From the NCBI GenBank assembly GCA_002841625.1, contig PHAG01000002.1:186001-250000 (forward strand): a DNA stretch of 64,000 bases. The letters are read 5' to 3'. The notes under the pieces are model-generated. The model was given only the letters and a program-made list of their open reading frames with translations, made no database searches and was not told the DNA's origin. Positions 23,374-33,411 of this stretch are shown in pieces; the stretch's first letter is position 1; each line of letters starts with the position of its first letter. The stretch is from Firmicutes bacterium HGW-Firmicutes-1 (GTDB lineage Bacteria > Bacillota > Clostridia > Lachnospirales > Vallitaleaceae). The position numbers and the translations under genes were made by a program.

Positions 23374-23982
23374 ATGATGGACCACAAAAATGATTCAAAT
23401 GAAAATATAAATACCCTTACAGTTTCAGGAACAGTAATGGCTAAAATATTAAACGTTACTGATCGTAGAGTTAGACAGTTTGCAGAAGAAGGATTAATAG
23501 ATAAAGCAGCTAGAGGAAAGTATGCATTGATATCAAGTGTACAAAAGTACATAGCATTTATAAAAACGAATAAAGATATTGAAGGTTCTAAAGTCAAAGA
23601 ACTAAATTATGATGATGAACATGCAATACATGAAAAAGTTAAAAGAGAAATAGCTGAAATTACACTTGCTAAGATAAAAGGTGAAGTACACGAGGCACAG
23701 GACGTTAAGCATGTAATGGAACATATGCTATCAAACTTTAGAGCTAGATTGATGAATGTTCCTTCCAAGTTAGCACCTATATTATTAGCAAGAGATAACA
23801 TACCTGTCATTCAATCTATGATAGAGAAAGAAGTTATTGAAGTTTTAGAAGAGTTATCGGAGTATAATTCAGAAGTATTCTTATCACAGGACTACATTGC
23901 ATTAGAAGATGAAGATGAAGAGGAAGATGAAGAAATTGACAGCGAAAACGAAGAAGAATACGAAAACCAAGAAAACAATTAA
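23374..23982 (+). CDS. Terminase small subunit (Nu1-like)
   Basis: 202 residues: an N-terminal winged-helix-like DNA-binding domain (VSGTVMAKILNVTDRRVRQFAEEGLIDKAARGKY) and a helical middle matching Nu1-type packaging proteins, then a very acidic tail (EDEDEEEDEEIDSENEEE). It recognises phage DNA for packaging and hands it to the large subunit that follows in overlap. Confidence 0.85.
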   Translation: MMDHKNDSNENINTLTVSGTVMAKILNVTDRRVRQFAEEGLIDKAARGKYALISSVQKYIAFIKTNKDIEGSKVKELNYDDEHAIHEKVKREIAEITLAKIKGEVHEAQDVKHVMEHMLSNFRARLMNVPSKLAPILLARDNIPVIQSMIEKEVIEVLEELSEYNSEVFLSQDYIALEDEDEEEDEEIDSENEEEYENQENN

Positions 23983-25792
23983 AGCTAAAACCCTTAGATT
24001 GTTCAAAGAAATTGCTAGAATATTATCGCCACCACCTAAGTTAACCGTTAGTGAGTGGGCAGATCAATATAGAAAACTTTCATCTGAAAGTTCTGCAGAG
24101 CCGGGGCAATGGAGAACTGATAGAGCGCCATATCAAAAAGAGATTATGGACGCAGTTAGTGATCCAGAAGTAGAGAAAATAGTGGTAATGTGCTCTTCAC
24201 AAGTTGGAAAAACAGAAATCCAACTAAATATCATTGGTTATCATATTGATTATGACCCAGCTCCGATAATGGTAGTAATGCCAACAGAGTTACTTGCAAA
24301 AGCGTTTTCCAAAAAACGTCTTGCAACTATGATTAGAGATACACCAGCAATAAAAGATAAGATTAGTGAAAGTAAATCTAGGGATGGTGACAATACCATC
24401 CTTGAAAAAGGATTCCCAGGGGGATACGTTGTTATGGTTGGGGCAAACTCACCTACAAACTTATCGAGTAGACCAATTAGGATATTACTGGCCGATGAAG
24501 TAGATAGATTTCCTCTTTCAGCCGGCAATGAAGGTGATCCATTAAGTTTAGCAGAAAAAAGAACAACAACATTTCATAATAAGAAAAAGATATTTGTATC
24601 TACCCCGACAGATAAAGAGACTTCTAGAATTGAAGTTGAATTTGAAGCAAGCTCTAAAGAAGAATGGAATTTAGCATGTCCAATGTGTGGAAGATATCAA
24701 CCATTATCATGGTCTCAAATTAGATTTGATGATGAAACAATGGAATGTAAATATTGTAAAGAACGTTTTTCTGAATTTGAATGGAAAGAACAGCCAGGCA
24801 TATGGATACCTAGCAAACCAGAGATTACTAATGTGCGTGGTTTTCATTTAAACGCACTAGCTAGTCCATGGGAACGCTGGGGTACTATCATAGATAACTT
24901 TAGAGAGGCTAAAGCTAAGGGTAAAGAAGTATTAAAAACATGGGTTAATACAACGCTTGGGGAATCTTGGGAAGATCAAGAGGGTGAAATGGCCGATGAA
25001 GAGGCTCTTCTTAAGAGAAGGGAACGCTATGGATGTGAACTACCTGACAAGGTACTCATAATTACAGCTGGGGTTGACGTCCAAGATGATAGATTAGAAA
25101 TAGAAGTAGTTGGTTGGAGTCATAATTTTGAATCATGGGGTATTGAATACAGACAATTTATGGGTGACACTACCAATGATATGGTTTGGAAAGACCTAGA
25201 CCAGTACTTAATGAAAGAATTTAGTTTTGAAGATGGAAACAAGTTAATGATATCATGCTGTTGCGTTGATAGTGGTTATAATGCTTCAGATGTATATAAA
25301 TTCTGCAAAAAAAGAGAACATCGAAGGATATTTGCTATAAAAGGTAAGGGTGGGTATGGAATCCCTTTTATTGGAAAGCCAACAAGGAGTAATAAAGAAA
25401 AATGCGCCTTATTTACTCTTGGTGTTGATGCAGGAAAGTCAAAATTAATATCAAGATTAAAAGTGCAGTTTGAAGAAGAGACTGGATATTGTCACTTTCC
25501 TATTGAAAGTGGTCGTGGTTATGACCAATATTACTTTAAAGCACTCACTAGTGAGCGTAGAGTAGTTAAATATTCTAAAGGAGAAAGGCAATTTGAGTGG
25601 AAAAAGAAAAAAAGTGGAGCAAGAAATGAAGCGCTAGACTTAAGAAATTATGCTACAGCAGCAGTTGAAATACTTAATCCACCCTTTGATGTGCTTGAAA
25701 AGACTATTAAAAACAAGCCTAATCAAAATATTAGAGTTGATAATAGTCAAAAACCTCGAAGAGGTGTGGTTAATAGGGGTATTGAAATTTAG
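23909..25792 (+). CDS. Terminase large subunit (GpA family)
   Basis: Up to 627 residues. An N-terminal basic region overlaps the small-subunit gene in another frame; the true start may be slightly downstream. The ATPase domain has SSQVGKTE (Walker A) and ILLADEVDRF (Walker B); a zinc-binding CPMCGR...CKYC insert follows; the nuclease domain begins around GVDVQDDRLEIEVVGW. GpA terminases usually cut at cos sites, suggesting cohesive-end packaging. Confidence 0.92.
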   Translation: MKMKRKMKKLTAKTKKNTKTKKTIKAKTLRLFKEIARILSPPPKLTVSEWADQYRKLSSESSAEPGQWRTDRAPYQKEIMDAVSDPEVEKIVVMCSSQVGKTEIQLNIIGYHIDYDPAPIMVVMPTELLAKAFSKKRLATMIRDTPAIKDKISESKSRDGDNTILEKGFPGGYVVMVGANSPTNLSSRPIRILLADEVDRFPLSAGNEGDPLSLAEKRTTTFHNKKKIFVSTPTDKETSRIEVEFEASSKEEWNLACPMCGRYQPLSWSQIRFDDETMECKYCKERFSEFEWKEQPGIWIPSKPEITNVRGFHLNALASPWERWGTIIDNFREAKAKGKEVLKTWVNTTLGESWEDQEGEMADEEALLKRRERYGCELPDKVLIITAGVDVQDDRLEIEVVGWSHNFESWGIEYRQFMGDTTNDMVWKDLDQYLMKEFSFEDGNKLMISCCCVDSGYNASDVYKFCKKREHRRIFAIKGKGGYGIPFIGKPTRSNKEKCALFTLGVDAGKSKLISRLKVQFEEETGYCHFPIESGRGYDQYYFKALTSERRVVKYSKGERQFEWKKKKSGARNEALDLRNYATAAVEILNPPFDVLEKTIKNKPNQNIRVDNSQKPRRGVVNRGIEI

Positions 25793-25811
25793 AAAGCAGG
25801 TGATAAATAAC

Positions 25812-26048
25812 ATGGCTGAAACTAGACTTACGATGACAAAAGAACGTCTAAATCAATATTATGATGCAGAAAAGGCAATACTTGCTGGTCAAGAGTATAA
25901 AATCGGAACTCGCAGCCTAAAAAGAGCTGATTTAAAGACTGTTCAAGATGCAATTAAGGAATTAGAAAAAACGGTTGATGAATTAACAAAGAAAGAAATA
26001 ACAGGTGCATCTAGAAAATCCTTTAGAATTACACCTAGAGATTTATAG
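25812..26048 (+). CDS. Head-tail joining protein (gpW-like)
   Basis: 78 residues from the ATG at 25812. The signature GQEYKIGTRSLKRADLKTVQDAIKELEKTVDEL matches gpW-type proteins, which sit at the portal vertex. Placed between terminase and portal, as in lambda. Confidence 0.8.
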   Translation: MAETRLTMTKERLNQYYDAEKAILAGQEYKIGTRSLKRADLKTVQDAIKELEKTVDELTKKEITGASRKSFRITPRDL

Positions 26049-26059
26049 GAGGTATTAAG

Positions 26060-27649
26060 GTGAATATTATAGACAAAACAATAAACTACTTTAGTCCTCA
26101 AAAGGGTCTTGAAAGAGAAATTGCCAGAGTAAAAACAGACATACTTAATAGTGGTTATTCTGGGAGTGGTGCAAGTCATGACAAGAAGTCAATGAAGGGT
26201 TGGACAGATAAAAGCGAGAGCCCATTTAAGGATATTGATAAAAATTTACCCACCTTGAGAAGTAGATCAAGACAATTGTTTATGAATGCTCCAATTGCTA
26301 CGTCTGCAATTAAGACCAACAGAACAAATGTTGTTGGACAAGGACTTAAACTTAAAAGCAGAATAGATTTTACAAGACTTGGTATAACTCAAGAGGCTGC
26401 TGATCAGTGGGAAAAAAATACAGAGAGGGAATTTAATCTTTGGGCAAAATCTAGATGGTGTGATGCAACACGTCTTAATAATTTTTTCGAATTACAACAA
26501 ATTGCACTAATGTCTTGGCTAATGAATGGTGATGGATGGGCACTTATTAAGCAGCAAGATATAACTAGATTTATGCCATATTCATTAAATATTTATCTTA
26601 TTGAAGCGGATAGAATATCAACTCCCCAAAAAGATGTTAATGGTAATTGGCTTACTTTAGATAATGAAATAAAGAAAGCTGCTAATGGCAACTTAATCTA
26701 TAATGGAGTAGAAATAAACTCAAATGGTGCCGTTGTAGCATATTGGATTTGTAATTCATATCCCTCAGACAACAACATGATTAAAAAAGATTGGACAAGA
26801 GTTGAAGCATTTGGTAAAAACACAGGAAACCCGAACGTACTTCAATTGATGGAATCAGAACGATGTGAACAATATAGAGGGGTTCCTTACCTTGCTCCAG
26901 TAATTGAATCACTAAAGCAAATTAGCAGATACACAGAAGCAGAACTTACTGCAGCTGTTGTAACTGCTTTTTTTACAGCATTTATAAAGCAAGAGGGTTC
27001 AAGAAATGATAATACTTGGGAGCAATCAATACCTCAAGAGCAAAGAGTTGATGATTTTGACCCTAATTCATATGAACTTGGTGCTGGAACAATTAACATT
27101 CTTGGCCCGGGTGAAGATGTTGTTATTGCAGATGCTAAAAGACCAGCTAGTGGATTTGATCCATTCGTTAGATCAATTCTAAAAATGATTGGTGCAGCAC
27201 TTGAGATACCCTTTGAATTACTAATCAAGTCATTTGAAGCTTCCTATTCGGCAAGTAGAGCTGCACTACTTGAAGCGTGGAAATCATTTCGAATGAGAAG
27301 AACATGGTTTGCAGACGATTTTTGCCAACCGATTTATGAAATATGGCTTTCAGAGGCAGTAGCTAGAGGACGTATCAAAGCACCAGGATATTTTAATGAC
27401 CCATCAATTAAAAATGCATGGTGTGGGTCTGAATGGATTGGACCATCTCCAGGACAGATTAATCCAGTACAAGAGGTTACTGCATCTGCTTTAAAGGTTG
27501 CTAATGGATTTAGTACAAGGGAAAGAGAAACAATGGAGCTCACTGGTGGTAACTTTGATGATAATGTTACACAAATATCTAGAGAAAACAAGGCTTTAGG
27601 TGAAGCCAGTATGTTGCCTACAAAGGAAGGAGAAAATAACAATGCCTAA
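26060..27649 (+). CDS. Portal protein (lambda type)
   Basis: 529 residues from a GTG start with GGAGG upstream. Lambda-type portal features: RSRQLFMNAPIATSAIKTNRTNVVGQGLKLKSRID near residues 72-106 and ESERCEQYRGVPYLAPVIESLKQI in the middle. It forms the dodecameric DNA channel of the procapsid. The stop overlaps the next gene's start. Confidence 0.92.
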   Translation: MNIIDKTINYFSPQKGLEREIARVKTDILNSGYSGSGASHDKKSMKGWTDKSESPFKDIDKNLPTLRSRSRQLFMNAPIATSAIKTNRTNVVGQGLKLKSRIDFTRLGITQEAADQWEKNTEREFNLWAKSRWCDATRLNNFFELQQIALMSWLMNGDGWALIKQQDITRFMPYSLNIYLIEADRISTPQKDVNGNWLTLDNEIKKAANGNLIYNGVEINSNGAVVAYWICNSYPSDNNMIKKDWTRVEAFGKNTGNPNVLQLMESERCEQYRGVPYLAPVIESLKQISRYTEAELTAAVVTAFFTAFIKQEGSRNDNTWEQSIPQEQRVDDFDPNSYELGAGTINILGPGEDVVIADAKRPASGFDPFVRSILKMIGAALEIPFELLIKSFEASYSASRAALLEAWKSFRMRRTWFADDFCQPIYEIWLSEAVARGRIKAPGYFNDPSIKNAWCGSEWIGPSPGQINPVQEVTASALKVANGFSTRERETMELTGGNFDDNVTQISRENKALGEASMLPTKEGENNNA

Positions 27650-28775
27650 TGCATTTTGGGAATTTAAAAACAAATCAGAATCAACAGCCGAACTTATGTT
27701 GTACGGTGAAATTGCTAGTCAAGAAAGTTGGTGGGATGAACTAATCACACCCAAAAAGTTTGCAAAAGATTTGAAAAATCTTGGGAGTAAAGACAATATT
27801 ATTGTAAGAATCAACAGTGGTGGTGGAAGTGTATCAGCTGCAACAGCAATTTATACACAGCTTAGGGATAACAATGCAAAGATTACAGTGATTATTGATG
27901 GAATAGCAGCTAGTGCAGCCACTATTATTGCAATGGCTGGAGATGAAATCAAGATACCTCGAAATGGAATGATGATGATTCATGATCCTTCCTACACTTT
28001 GTGGGGGAATTATAACGCTGAAAGTTTTAGGAAGTTAGCGGACACATTAGATACTGTTAAAGAGGCAATCTTATCTACTTATGAAAGTAGAACGGGAATG
28101 ACTAGGGATGAGCTTTCTGAATTAATGTCAGATGAAACATGGCTTACAGGTGAAGAGGCTGTAGAAATGGGATTTGCTGATTCATTATTATTTGAAGAAG
28201 CTACAAATGTCATGAATGGTAACATGTTATGTGTAAATAATGTTTCTCATGATATCTCACATTTTAAAACACTTGTAGCAAGGCTAGAAAAGAACAAGTT
28301 TATCTCTGAATCAAGTAACACTAGTACTCAGAACTTAACTGAGACTATTAAAAATAATCAAAATGAAGGAGGTCTTCAAGACGTGGAAATTAAAACGGTA
28401 GAAGATTTAAAAAATGCTTATCCTGATTTAGTGAATCAAGTGATTGATACAACTAGAGAAGAAAGTTCAAAAAATGAGAGAGACAGATTAAAAGCTATTG
28501 ATGAAATAGCAAATACTCTTGATCCCACATTGGTCGTAAATGCTAAATATGGTGATACAGTTATGAGCGCTCAAGAACTTGCTTTTGAAGCAATTAAAAA
28601 TGATGCACAAAAAGGTATTAACCATCTTAAAGAAGTTGCAGACGATGCAACTAATTCAAATGTTACTGGTGTTGGAGTAAAACCAAATACCCAAGAGGAA
28701 GAAGCCAAAGCAACAGCTTCTCAAGAAACAGTTAACGCAATGGTTGCAGGAGCAAATAATAGGAGGGAAAACTAA
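27642..28775 (+). CDS. ClpP-type head maturation protease/scaffold
   Basis: 377 residues from the ATG at 27642 (AAGGAAGGAG upstream). S14 fold: INSGGGSVSAA, then GIAASAATIIAMAG with Ser91, and MMMIHDPS with His114. The N-terminal half is the protease; the C-terminal half, helical and Gln/Glu-rich, is probably the scaffold. It cleaves head proteins during capsid assembly. Confidence 0.9.
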   Translation: MPNAFWEFKNKSESTAELMLYGEIASQESWWDELITPKKFAKDLKNLGSKDNIIVRINSGGGSVSAATAIYTQLRDNNAKITVIIDGIAASAATIIAMAGDEIKIPRNGMMMIHDPSYTLWGNYNAESFRKLADTLDTVKEAILSTYESRTGMTRDELSELMSDETWLTGEEAVEMGFADSLLFEEATNVMNGNMLCVNNVSHDISHFKTLVARLEKNKFISESSNTSTQNLTETIKNNQNEGGLQDVEIKTVEDLKNAYPDLVNQVIDTTREESSKNERDRLKAIDEIANTLDPTLVVNAKYGDTVMSAQELAFEAIKNDAQKGINHLKEVADDATNSNVTGVGVKPNTQEEEAKATASQETVNAMVAGANNRREN

Positions 28776-29146
28776 TGACAGAAAGTTTATATGGTGAAGT
28801 AGGTTCAATCGAATATGATAACCTTGTTGCTGGTAATAATGTACCCTTATTGGTTAAAGGTGTTGTTGTAGCAGCTGGGCAAGGAGTATTAAAAAAAGGT
28901 AGTGTATTAGGTATTGTAACGGCAACAAGTAAAGGATTATTTTGTGCGGCTGCATCTGTAGATGGCAGTCAAGAAGCAAAGTTTGTTTTAGCAGATGATG
29001 TAGATGCAACGGAAGAAGTTGTAGCACTATGTTATCAATCTGGTGAATTAAACCGTGGTGCTTTAATTTTTGACTCAACGGACACAGCAGAAATGCATGA
29101 AGACGAACTAAGAAAAAATGGTATCTTTTTAAAAGATATTAATTAA
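28775..29146 (+). CDS. Head decoration protein (gpD-like)
   Basis: 123 residues, beta-rich (LLVKGVVVAAGQGVLKKGSVLGIVT, FVLADDVDATEEVVALCYQSGELNRGALIF), matching the lambda gpD decoration family. It stabilises the expanded capsid. Confidence 0.88.
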   Translation: MTESLYGEVGSIEYDNLVAGNNVPLLVKGVVVAAGQGVLKKGSVLGIVTATSKGLFCAAASVDGSQEAKFVLADDVDATEEVVALCYQSGELNRGALIFDSTDTAEMHEDELRKNGIFLKDIN

Positions 29147-29162
29147 TAGGAGGCTATAAACA

Positions 29163-30218
29163 ATGGGTGATAATAATATTCAAATTTATTCAACAAGAGA
29201 AATGATGACAGCGGTTGTTTTGATGAAACCAGCGTACTCATTCTTTAGAGATACTTTTTTCTCTAAAATACAAACGAGTGTTGCTAGTAAGATTGATGTA
29301 GATTTCAAAAAGGGTAGAAGAAAAATGGCTCCTTTTGTAGCACCTCGTGTAGGTGGTGTTCCAGTAAGTAGAGAAGGATATAGAACTGATACATATTCAG
29401 TGCCTAAAATTGCGCCTGAAAAGATTACTACTGTAGATGATATCTCAAGCAGACAAATGGGAGAATCAGTTTACAGTATCAAGACTCCTGCTCAAAGAGC
29501 TGCTGAATTAACTGGAGAAGATTTAGCTGATCTTGATGAACAAATTACCAGAAGAGAAGAGTGGATGTGTAGAGAAATTCTTCTTAATGGGAAAGTTACA
29601 ATGAAAGGCATCATTGACGATAAAACCGAATCTACAGTTGATCAGGAAGTAGATTATGGATTTACTCAGAAAGTAACTTTAACTGGAGAAGAAAAATGGG
29701 ATGCGCCAACTACATCTGATCCACATAATGATTTAAAAATATGGAGACAAGGTGTAATTAAATCAACAGGTAAAGCACCTAATGTAGTTGTAATGGCATC
29801 TGATGTAGCAACTATATTTATTAATCATCCAGTTATTCAGAAACTTAATGACGTTTCAAGATACACTTTTGGAAAAGTTGAACCTAAAATCATCAGTCCA
29901 GCTGTAACACTTGTTGCATTTCTCCCTGATCTTGGCTTAGAAATCTATCAATATGATGAATGGTTCATTGATGATGATGGTGTTGAAAAAGCCATGATGC
30001 CTGAAAAACATTTAATCATGGGTAGTATTAACATGGGTAAAAGGTTATATGGCGCTGTTACTCAGATTGAGTCAGGTTCATTTGTTACATATGAAGGACA
30101 AAGGATACCTAAAAATATCGTTGATGAGAAAAACGATATTACAAAATTAAGATTAAGTGCTAGACCATTGCCAGTGCCAAATGACATTGATGATTGGTAT
30201 GTTGCTGTAGTCTATTAG
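29163..30218 (+). CDS. Major capsid protein (gpE family)
   Basis: 351 residues with the lambda E pattern: TREMMTAVVLMKPAYSFFRDTFF near the start, MAPFVAPRVGGVPVSREGYRTDTYSVPKIAPEK, and a late KRLYGAVTQIESGSFVTYEG. It forms the icosahedral shell. Follows decoration protein with a 17-base gap and AGGAGG. Confidence 0.92.
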   Translation: MGDNNIQIYSTREMMTAVVLMKPAYSFFRDTFFSKIQTSVASKIDVDFKKGRRKMAPFVAPRVGGVPVSREGYRTDTYSVPKIAPEKITTVDDISSRQMGESVYSIKTPAQRAAELTGEDLADLDEQITRREEWMCREILLNGKVTMKGIIDDKTESTVDQEVDYGFTQKVTLTGEEKWDAPTTSDPHNDLKIWRQGVIKSTGKAPNVVVMASDVATIFINHPVIQKLNDVSRYTFGKVEPKIISPAVTLVAFLPDLGLEIYQYDEWFIDDDGVEKAMMPEKHLIMGSINMGKRLYGAVTQIESGSFVTYEGQRIPKNIVDEKNDITKLRLSARPLPVPNDIDDWYVAVVY

Positions 30219-30231
30219 GAGGTACATACAT

Positions 30232-30570
30232 ATGGCAGTAATAGTTAAAAAATACAAAGTCAGAAGCAATAAAATTGAGTATAACGTTGGAGAGATTGTA
30301 GAAGATCTCTCCATAGAAGATGAAGAGATGCTAATTGAAAAAGGCTATTGTTCAAGAGTTGACGATGAGGAAGCAGATGATGAAGAAGTTGCTGATAGCA
30401 ATGACTTTGATCTATCAAAATTAAACATTGAAGATGCAAAGAAACGCATTCAAAGTATTGATGATATTGACCAACTTGATAATCTTCTAGAGCAAGAATC
30501 TTCTGGAAAGAGCAGAAAAGGATTAGTTGAATTCATTGAAACAACTATTTTAGAGCATCAGGCTAAATAA
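30232..30570 (+). CDS. Head-region accessory protein
   Basis: 112 residues: a small N-terminal beta domain (VIVKKYKVRSNKIEYNVGEIVEDLS), an acidic linker and a helical C-terminal motif (LSKLNIEDAKKRIQSIDDIDQLDNLL) like those found after phage capsid genes. Probably structural or assembly; family not named. Confidence 0.6.
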   Translation: MAVIVKKYKVRSNKIEYNVGEIVEDLSIEDEEMLIEKGYCSRVDDEEADDEEVADSNDFDLSKLNIEDAKKRIQSIDDIDQLDNLLEQESSGKSRKGLVEFIETTILEHQAK

Positions 30571-30585
30571 AGTAAAGGTGATAAG

Positions 30586-30906
30586 ATGCTGAAATTAAAA
30601 GATTTACTTGAAAGTGATTTAAATACTTTTATCAATACAGACGATTTTTCAGAAATTCACAAGGTCAATGGTGTTGATATGGAAATCATCATTGACAAAG
30701 AACAATTAAAAGAACATGCATCAAAGATTATCGGAGACGATGGCTTGTACGAGGTGAACGTTCTTTTTTATGTGAAAAAAAGTGAATATGGAATTAAACC
30801 AGTATGTGGAGAACGAATAAGTATTGATGGAGATAAGTTCAAATGTTATGACGTTAATGAAGAAGGAATGCTTTATATTATTGAATTGGTGGCGATTGAT
30901 TCTTGA
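30586..30906 (+). CDS. Probable head-tail completion protein
   Basis: 106 residues, acidic, beta-rich (VNVLFYVKKSEYGIKPVCGERISIDGDKFKCYDV). Its position between the capsid and minor-tail-Z genes is that of head-tail connectors. Its stop overlaps the next start. Confidence 0.55.
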   Translation: MLKLKDLLESDLNTFINTDDFSEIHKVNGVDMEIIIDKEQLKEHASKIIGDDGLYEVNVLFYVKKSEYGIKPVCGERISIDGDKFKCYDVNEEGMLYIIELVAIDS

Positions 30907-31454
30907 TAAATTTAAGTTATGAAAAGGGAAAGACAGAAGGTAAGTTAGGAAAACAAAAAAAAGAAACCCCAGCGGTTATGTCAAGAGCGATTAATAGAGC
31001 TACAGCTAACATGAAAACTACCGCTAATAAAGAAGCAAGGATTCTTTATCATTTAAAATCAAAAGACATTAGTACAACATTTACTCTTAAAAAAGCATCA
31101 AAAAGCAATTTGAAGGCGCTTGTTATTTCAAAAGGTTCAAAACTAGGGCTAGAAAAATACAAGGTTAGTCCAACGCAACCTAAGCCTGGTAAAGCACCTA
31201 AAGTATTAAAGGTTGCAGTTAAAAAAGATGGATTAAAACCTATTGAAGGAGCATTTGTTGCGGATATTCATGGTATAAAGATATTTAAAAGAACTACAAA
31301 AAACAGACTTCCAATTACTAGAAAAATGGGGCCCTCTGTTCCACAGATATTAAAAAACAAAGACATTGTAAAAAGTACTGAGAAAGCAGCAATGAAAATT
31401 TATAAAACTCGACTAGACCATGAAATTAAAAGGGTTTTAGGAGCTGAAAAGTAA
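30903..31454 (+). CDS. Minor tail protein Z-like / tail completion
   Basis: 183 residues, strongly basic, from a TTG start in a 4-base overlap. It resembles prophage minor tail protein Z (SRAINRATANMKTTANKEAR, FVADIHGIKIFKRTTKNRLPITRKMGPSVPQIL). It probably completes the tail or head-tail interface. Confidence 0.7.
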   Translation: MINLSYEKGKTEGKLGKQKKETPAVMSRAINRATANMKTTANKEARILYHLKSKDISTTFTLKKASKSNLKALVISKGSKLGLEKYKVSPTQPKPGKAPKVLKVAVKKDGLKPIEGAFVADIHGIKIFKRTTKNRLPITRKMGPSVPQILKNKDIVKSTEKAAMKIYKTRLDHEIKRVLGAEK

Positions 31455-31922
31455 ATGATTCCTATTGAATTACAAGATTATTTAAAAGACAGTATCAAAG
31501 AATTATTAAATGGATTCAAAGTCAAAAATTCAAACAATGAATTAAGTGATTTTAATATTTATTCACAAAACATTCCTGTAAAACAAGGAAAAAAAGATAA
31601 AGAGCATTATCCATTAATTGTAATTGCAATAGACGAAGGTAGAAGTTCAGATGATGATGACCCTGCATCGGCTGATATTGCAATTTTAGTTGGTATTTAT
31701 GATGATAGTGAAGACAATCAAGGTTATCGTGATGCAATTAATGTGGGTAATAAGATAATAAATTACTTATTATCTCAAACGCACTTTGATAATAAGCATA
31801 CACTTAAGCTACCTTTGTCCTATCAACTACCACAGGAAGATATTTCGCCTTATTTTTTACTAGCTATCAATACAACATGGAATGTACCACAAATAACAAT
31901 CAAAGATGACCAATACACGTAG
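31455..31922 (+). CDS. Probable tail terminator protein
   Basis: 155 residues. The pattern of an N-terminal helix, then YPLIVIAIDEGRSSDDDDPASADIAILVGIYDD suits tail-terminator/minor tail U-type proteins that cap the tail tube. It directly abuts the Z-like gene and precedes the sheath gene. Confidence 0.6.
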   Translation: MIPIELQDYLKDSIKELLNGFKVKNSNNELSDFNIYSQNIPVKQGKKDKEHYPLIVIAIDEGRSSDDDDPASADIAILVGIYDDSEDNQGYRDAINVGNKIINYLLSQTHFDNKHTLKLPLSYQLPQEDISPYFLLAINTTWNVPQITIKDDQYT

Positions 31923-31938
31923 AAAGGAATGAGAAAAC

Positions 31939-33411
31939 ATGGCATATAAACATGGCGTTTATATTCAGGAAACACCAACTAAATTGATTGCACCAGTTTT
32001 AGCAAACAGTGCGATACAGTTTATAGTTGGAACGGCTCCAGTTAATTTACTAGATGATCCATCAAGTGCTGTAAATAAAATTATTGTTCTTAATAATTTT
32101 GATGAAGCAGTTGAGAAGGTTGGTTATTCAGATTCATTTGATAAATTTTCTTTGTGTCAAGCTATTGATGCATCTTTTAGAATCTTTAATGTTGCACCTA
32201 TAGTAGTTGTAAATGTACTTGATCCTAGTATTCACAAAATTGCTGTAGTAGATGAACTTAACCCTTTAGTAGCAAGAGAAGTGATCATAGAAGAAGAAGG
32301 TATCTTGTTAGATGCCAACTTTGTAGTAAAGGACTCAACAAAAACCACTACATACACCAAGGGTACGGACTATACTTTAGAATTTAATGATATGGGGCAT
32401 GTATTGTTAAAGGCTTTATTAACAGGAACAATACCAGTAGATGAAACACAGTTATCATTTGGATATAATCAGTTAGATCCAGGTGCAGTTACTGCAGCGG
32501 ATATTATTGGAGAATATGACATCTTAACAGGAATTTATACAGGACTTCAATTGATTGATCAAGTGTTTCCAGTCAAATCATTGATTCCAGGAGTAATTAA
32601 TTTACCTGGATGGAGTCATCTACCAATTGTAGCGGCAGAAATGATTGCTAAAACAACAAACATAAATGGTTTGTTCAAATGTGAATGCTTACTAGATATT
32701 GATTCAAGTTCTGAAGGTGCATTAATCTTCACTGATGTTGCAGCTTGGAAACAAGAAAATAACTACATTAATGAGCATGCAATTGCGCTATGGCCAAAAG
32801 TAAAGGTTTCCTCTAAGGAATACTTTATGTCTGCATTATTTGGCGCACTTATTGCTAATACAGATCATGTAAATGAAGATATTCCTTATGTTTCACCATC
32901 AAATAAGCCTTTTAAAATTGAAGCCACAATCATTGATGATGGAACGGAGGTATTTCTTCAATTACCACAAGCCAATGAACTTAACGGTGTTGGTGTTGTG
33001 ACTGCAATAAACTTTAATGGATGGAAAAGCTGGGGTAATAATACAAGTAAATACCCTTTAACTGTTGATCCTAAAGATAGGTTTATATCTGTAAGAAGAA
33101 TGTTCGATTGGTGGGGTAATCAGTTTATTAATACGTACACTCAAAAAGTAGATGACCCATTAAATTTAAGACTAATCGAATCCGTTGTAGACGCAGAAAA
33201 TATTAAAGCGAATGGATTTAAGGCAAGATTTCAAATTGCAGATGCAAGGATTGAATTTTATCAAATTGAAAATCCTACATCAAATCTCATGAATGGAAGT
33301 ATTAAGTTTAAGCAATATTTAACCCCATATACACCAGCTGAAACCATTGAAAATGAACTTGAATTTGACCCAAGCGCTTTAACAAGTGCTATATTTGGAG
33401 GTGCTAATTAA
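31939..33411 (+). CDS. Contractile tail sheath protein
   Basis: 490 residues. MAYKHGVYIQETPTKLIAPVLANSAIQFIVGTAP is the sheath N-terminus, and KDRFISVRRMFDWWGNQFINTYTQKVDDPLN the conserved C-terminal part. The sheath contracts to drive the tube into the cell; this gene makes the phage a myovirus. Confidence 0.93.
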   Translation: MAYKHGVYIQETPTKLIAPVLANSAIQFIVGTAPVNLLDDPSSAVNKIIVLNNFDEAVEKVGYSDSFDKFSLCQAIDASFRIFNVAPIVVVNVLDPSIHKIAVVDELNPLVAREVIIEEEGILLDANFVVKDSTKTTTYTKGTDYTLEFNDMGHVLLKALLTGTIPVDETQLSFGYNQLDPGAVTAADIIGEYDILTGIYTGLQLIDQVFPVKSLIPGVINLPGWSHLPIVAAEMIAKTTNINGLFKCECLLDIDSSSEGALIFTDVAAWKQENNYINEHAIALWPKVKVSSKEYFMSALFGALIANTDHVNEDIPYVSPSNKPFKIEATIIDDGTEVFLQLPQANELNGVGVVTAINFNGWKSWGNNTSKYPLTVDPKDRFISVRRMFDWWGNQFINTYTQKVDDPLNLRLIESVVDAENIKANGFKARFQIADARIEFYQIENPTSNLMNGSIKFKQYLTPYTPAETIENELEFDPSALTSAIFGGAN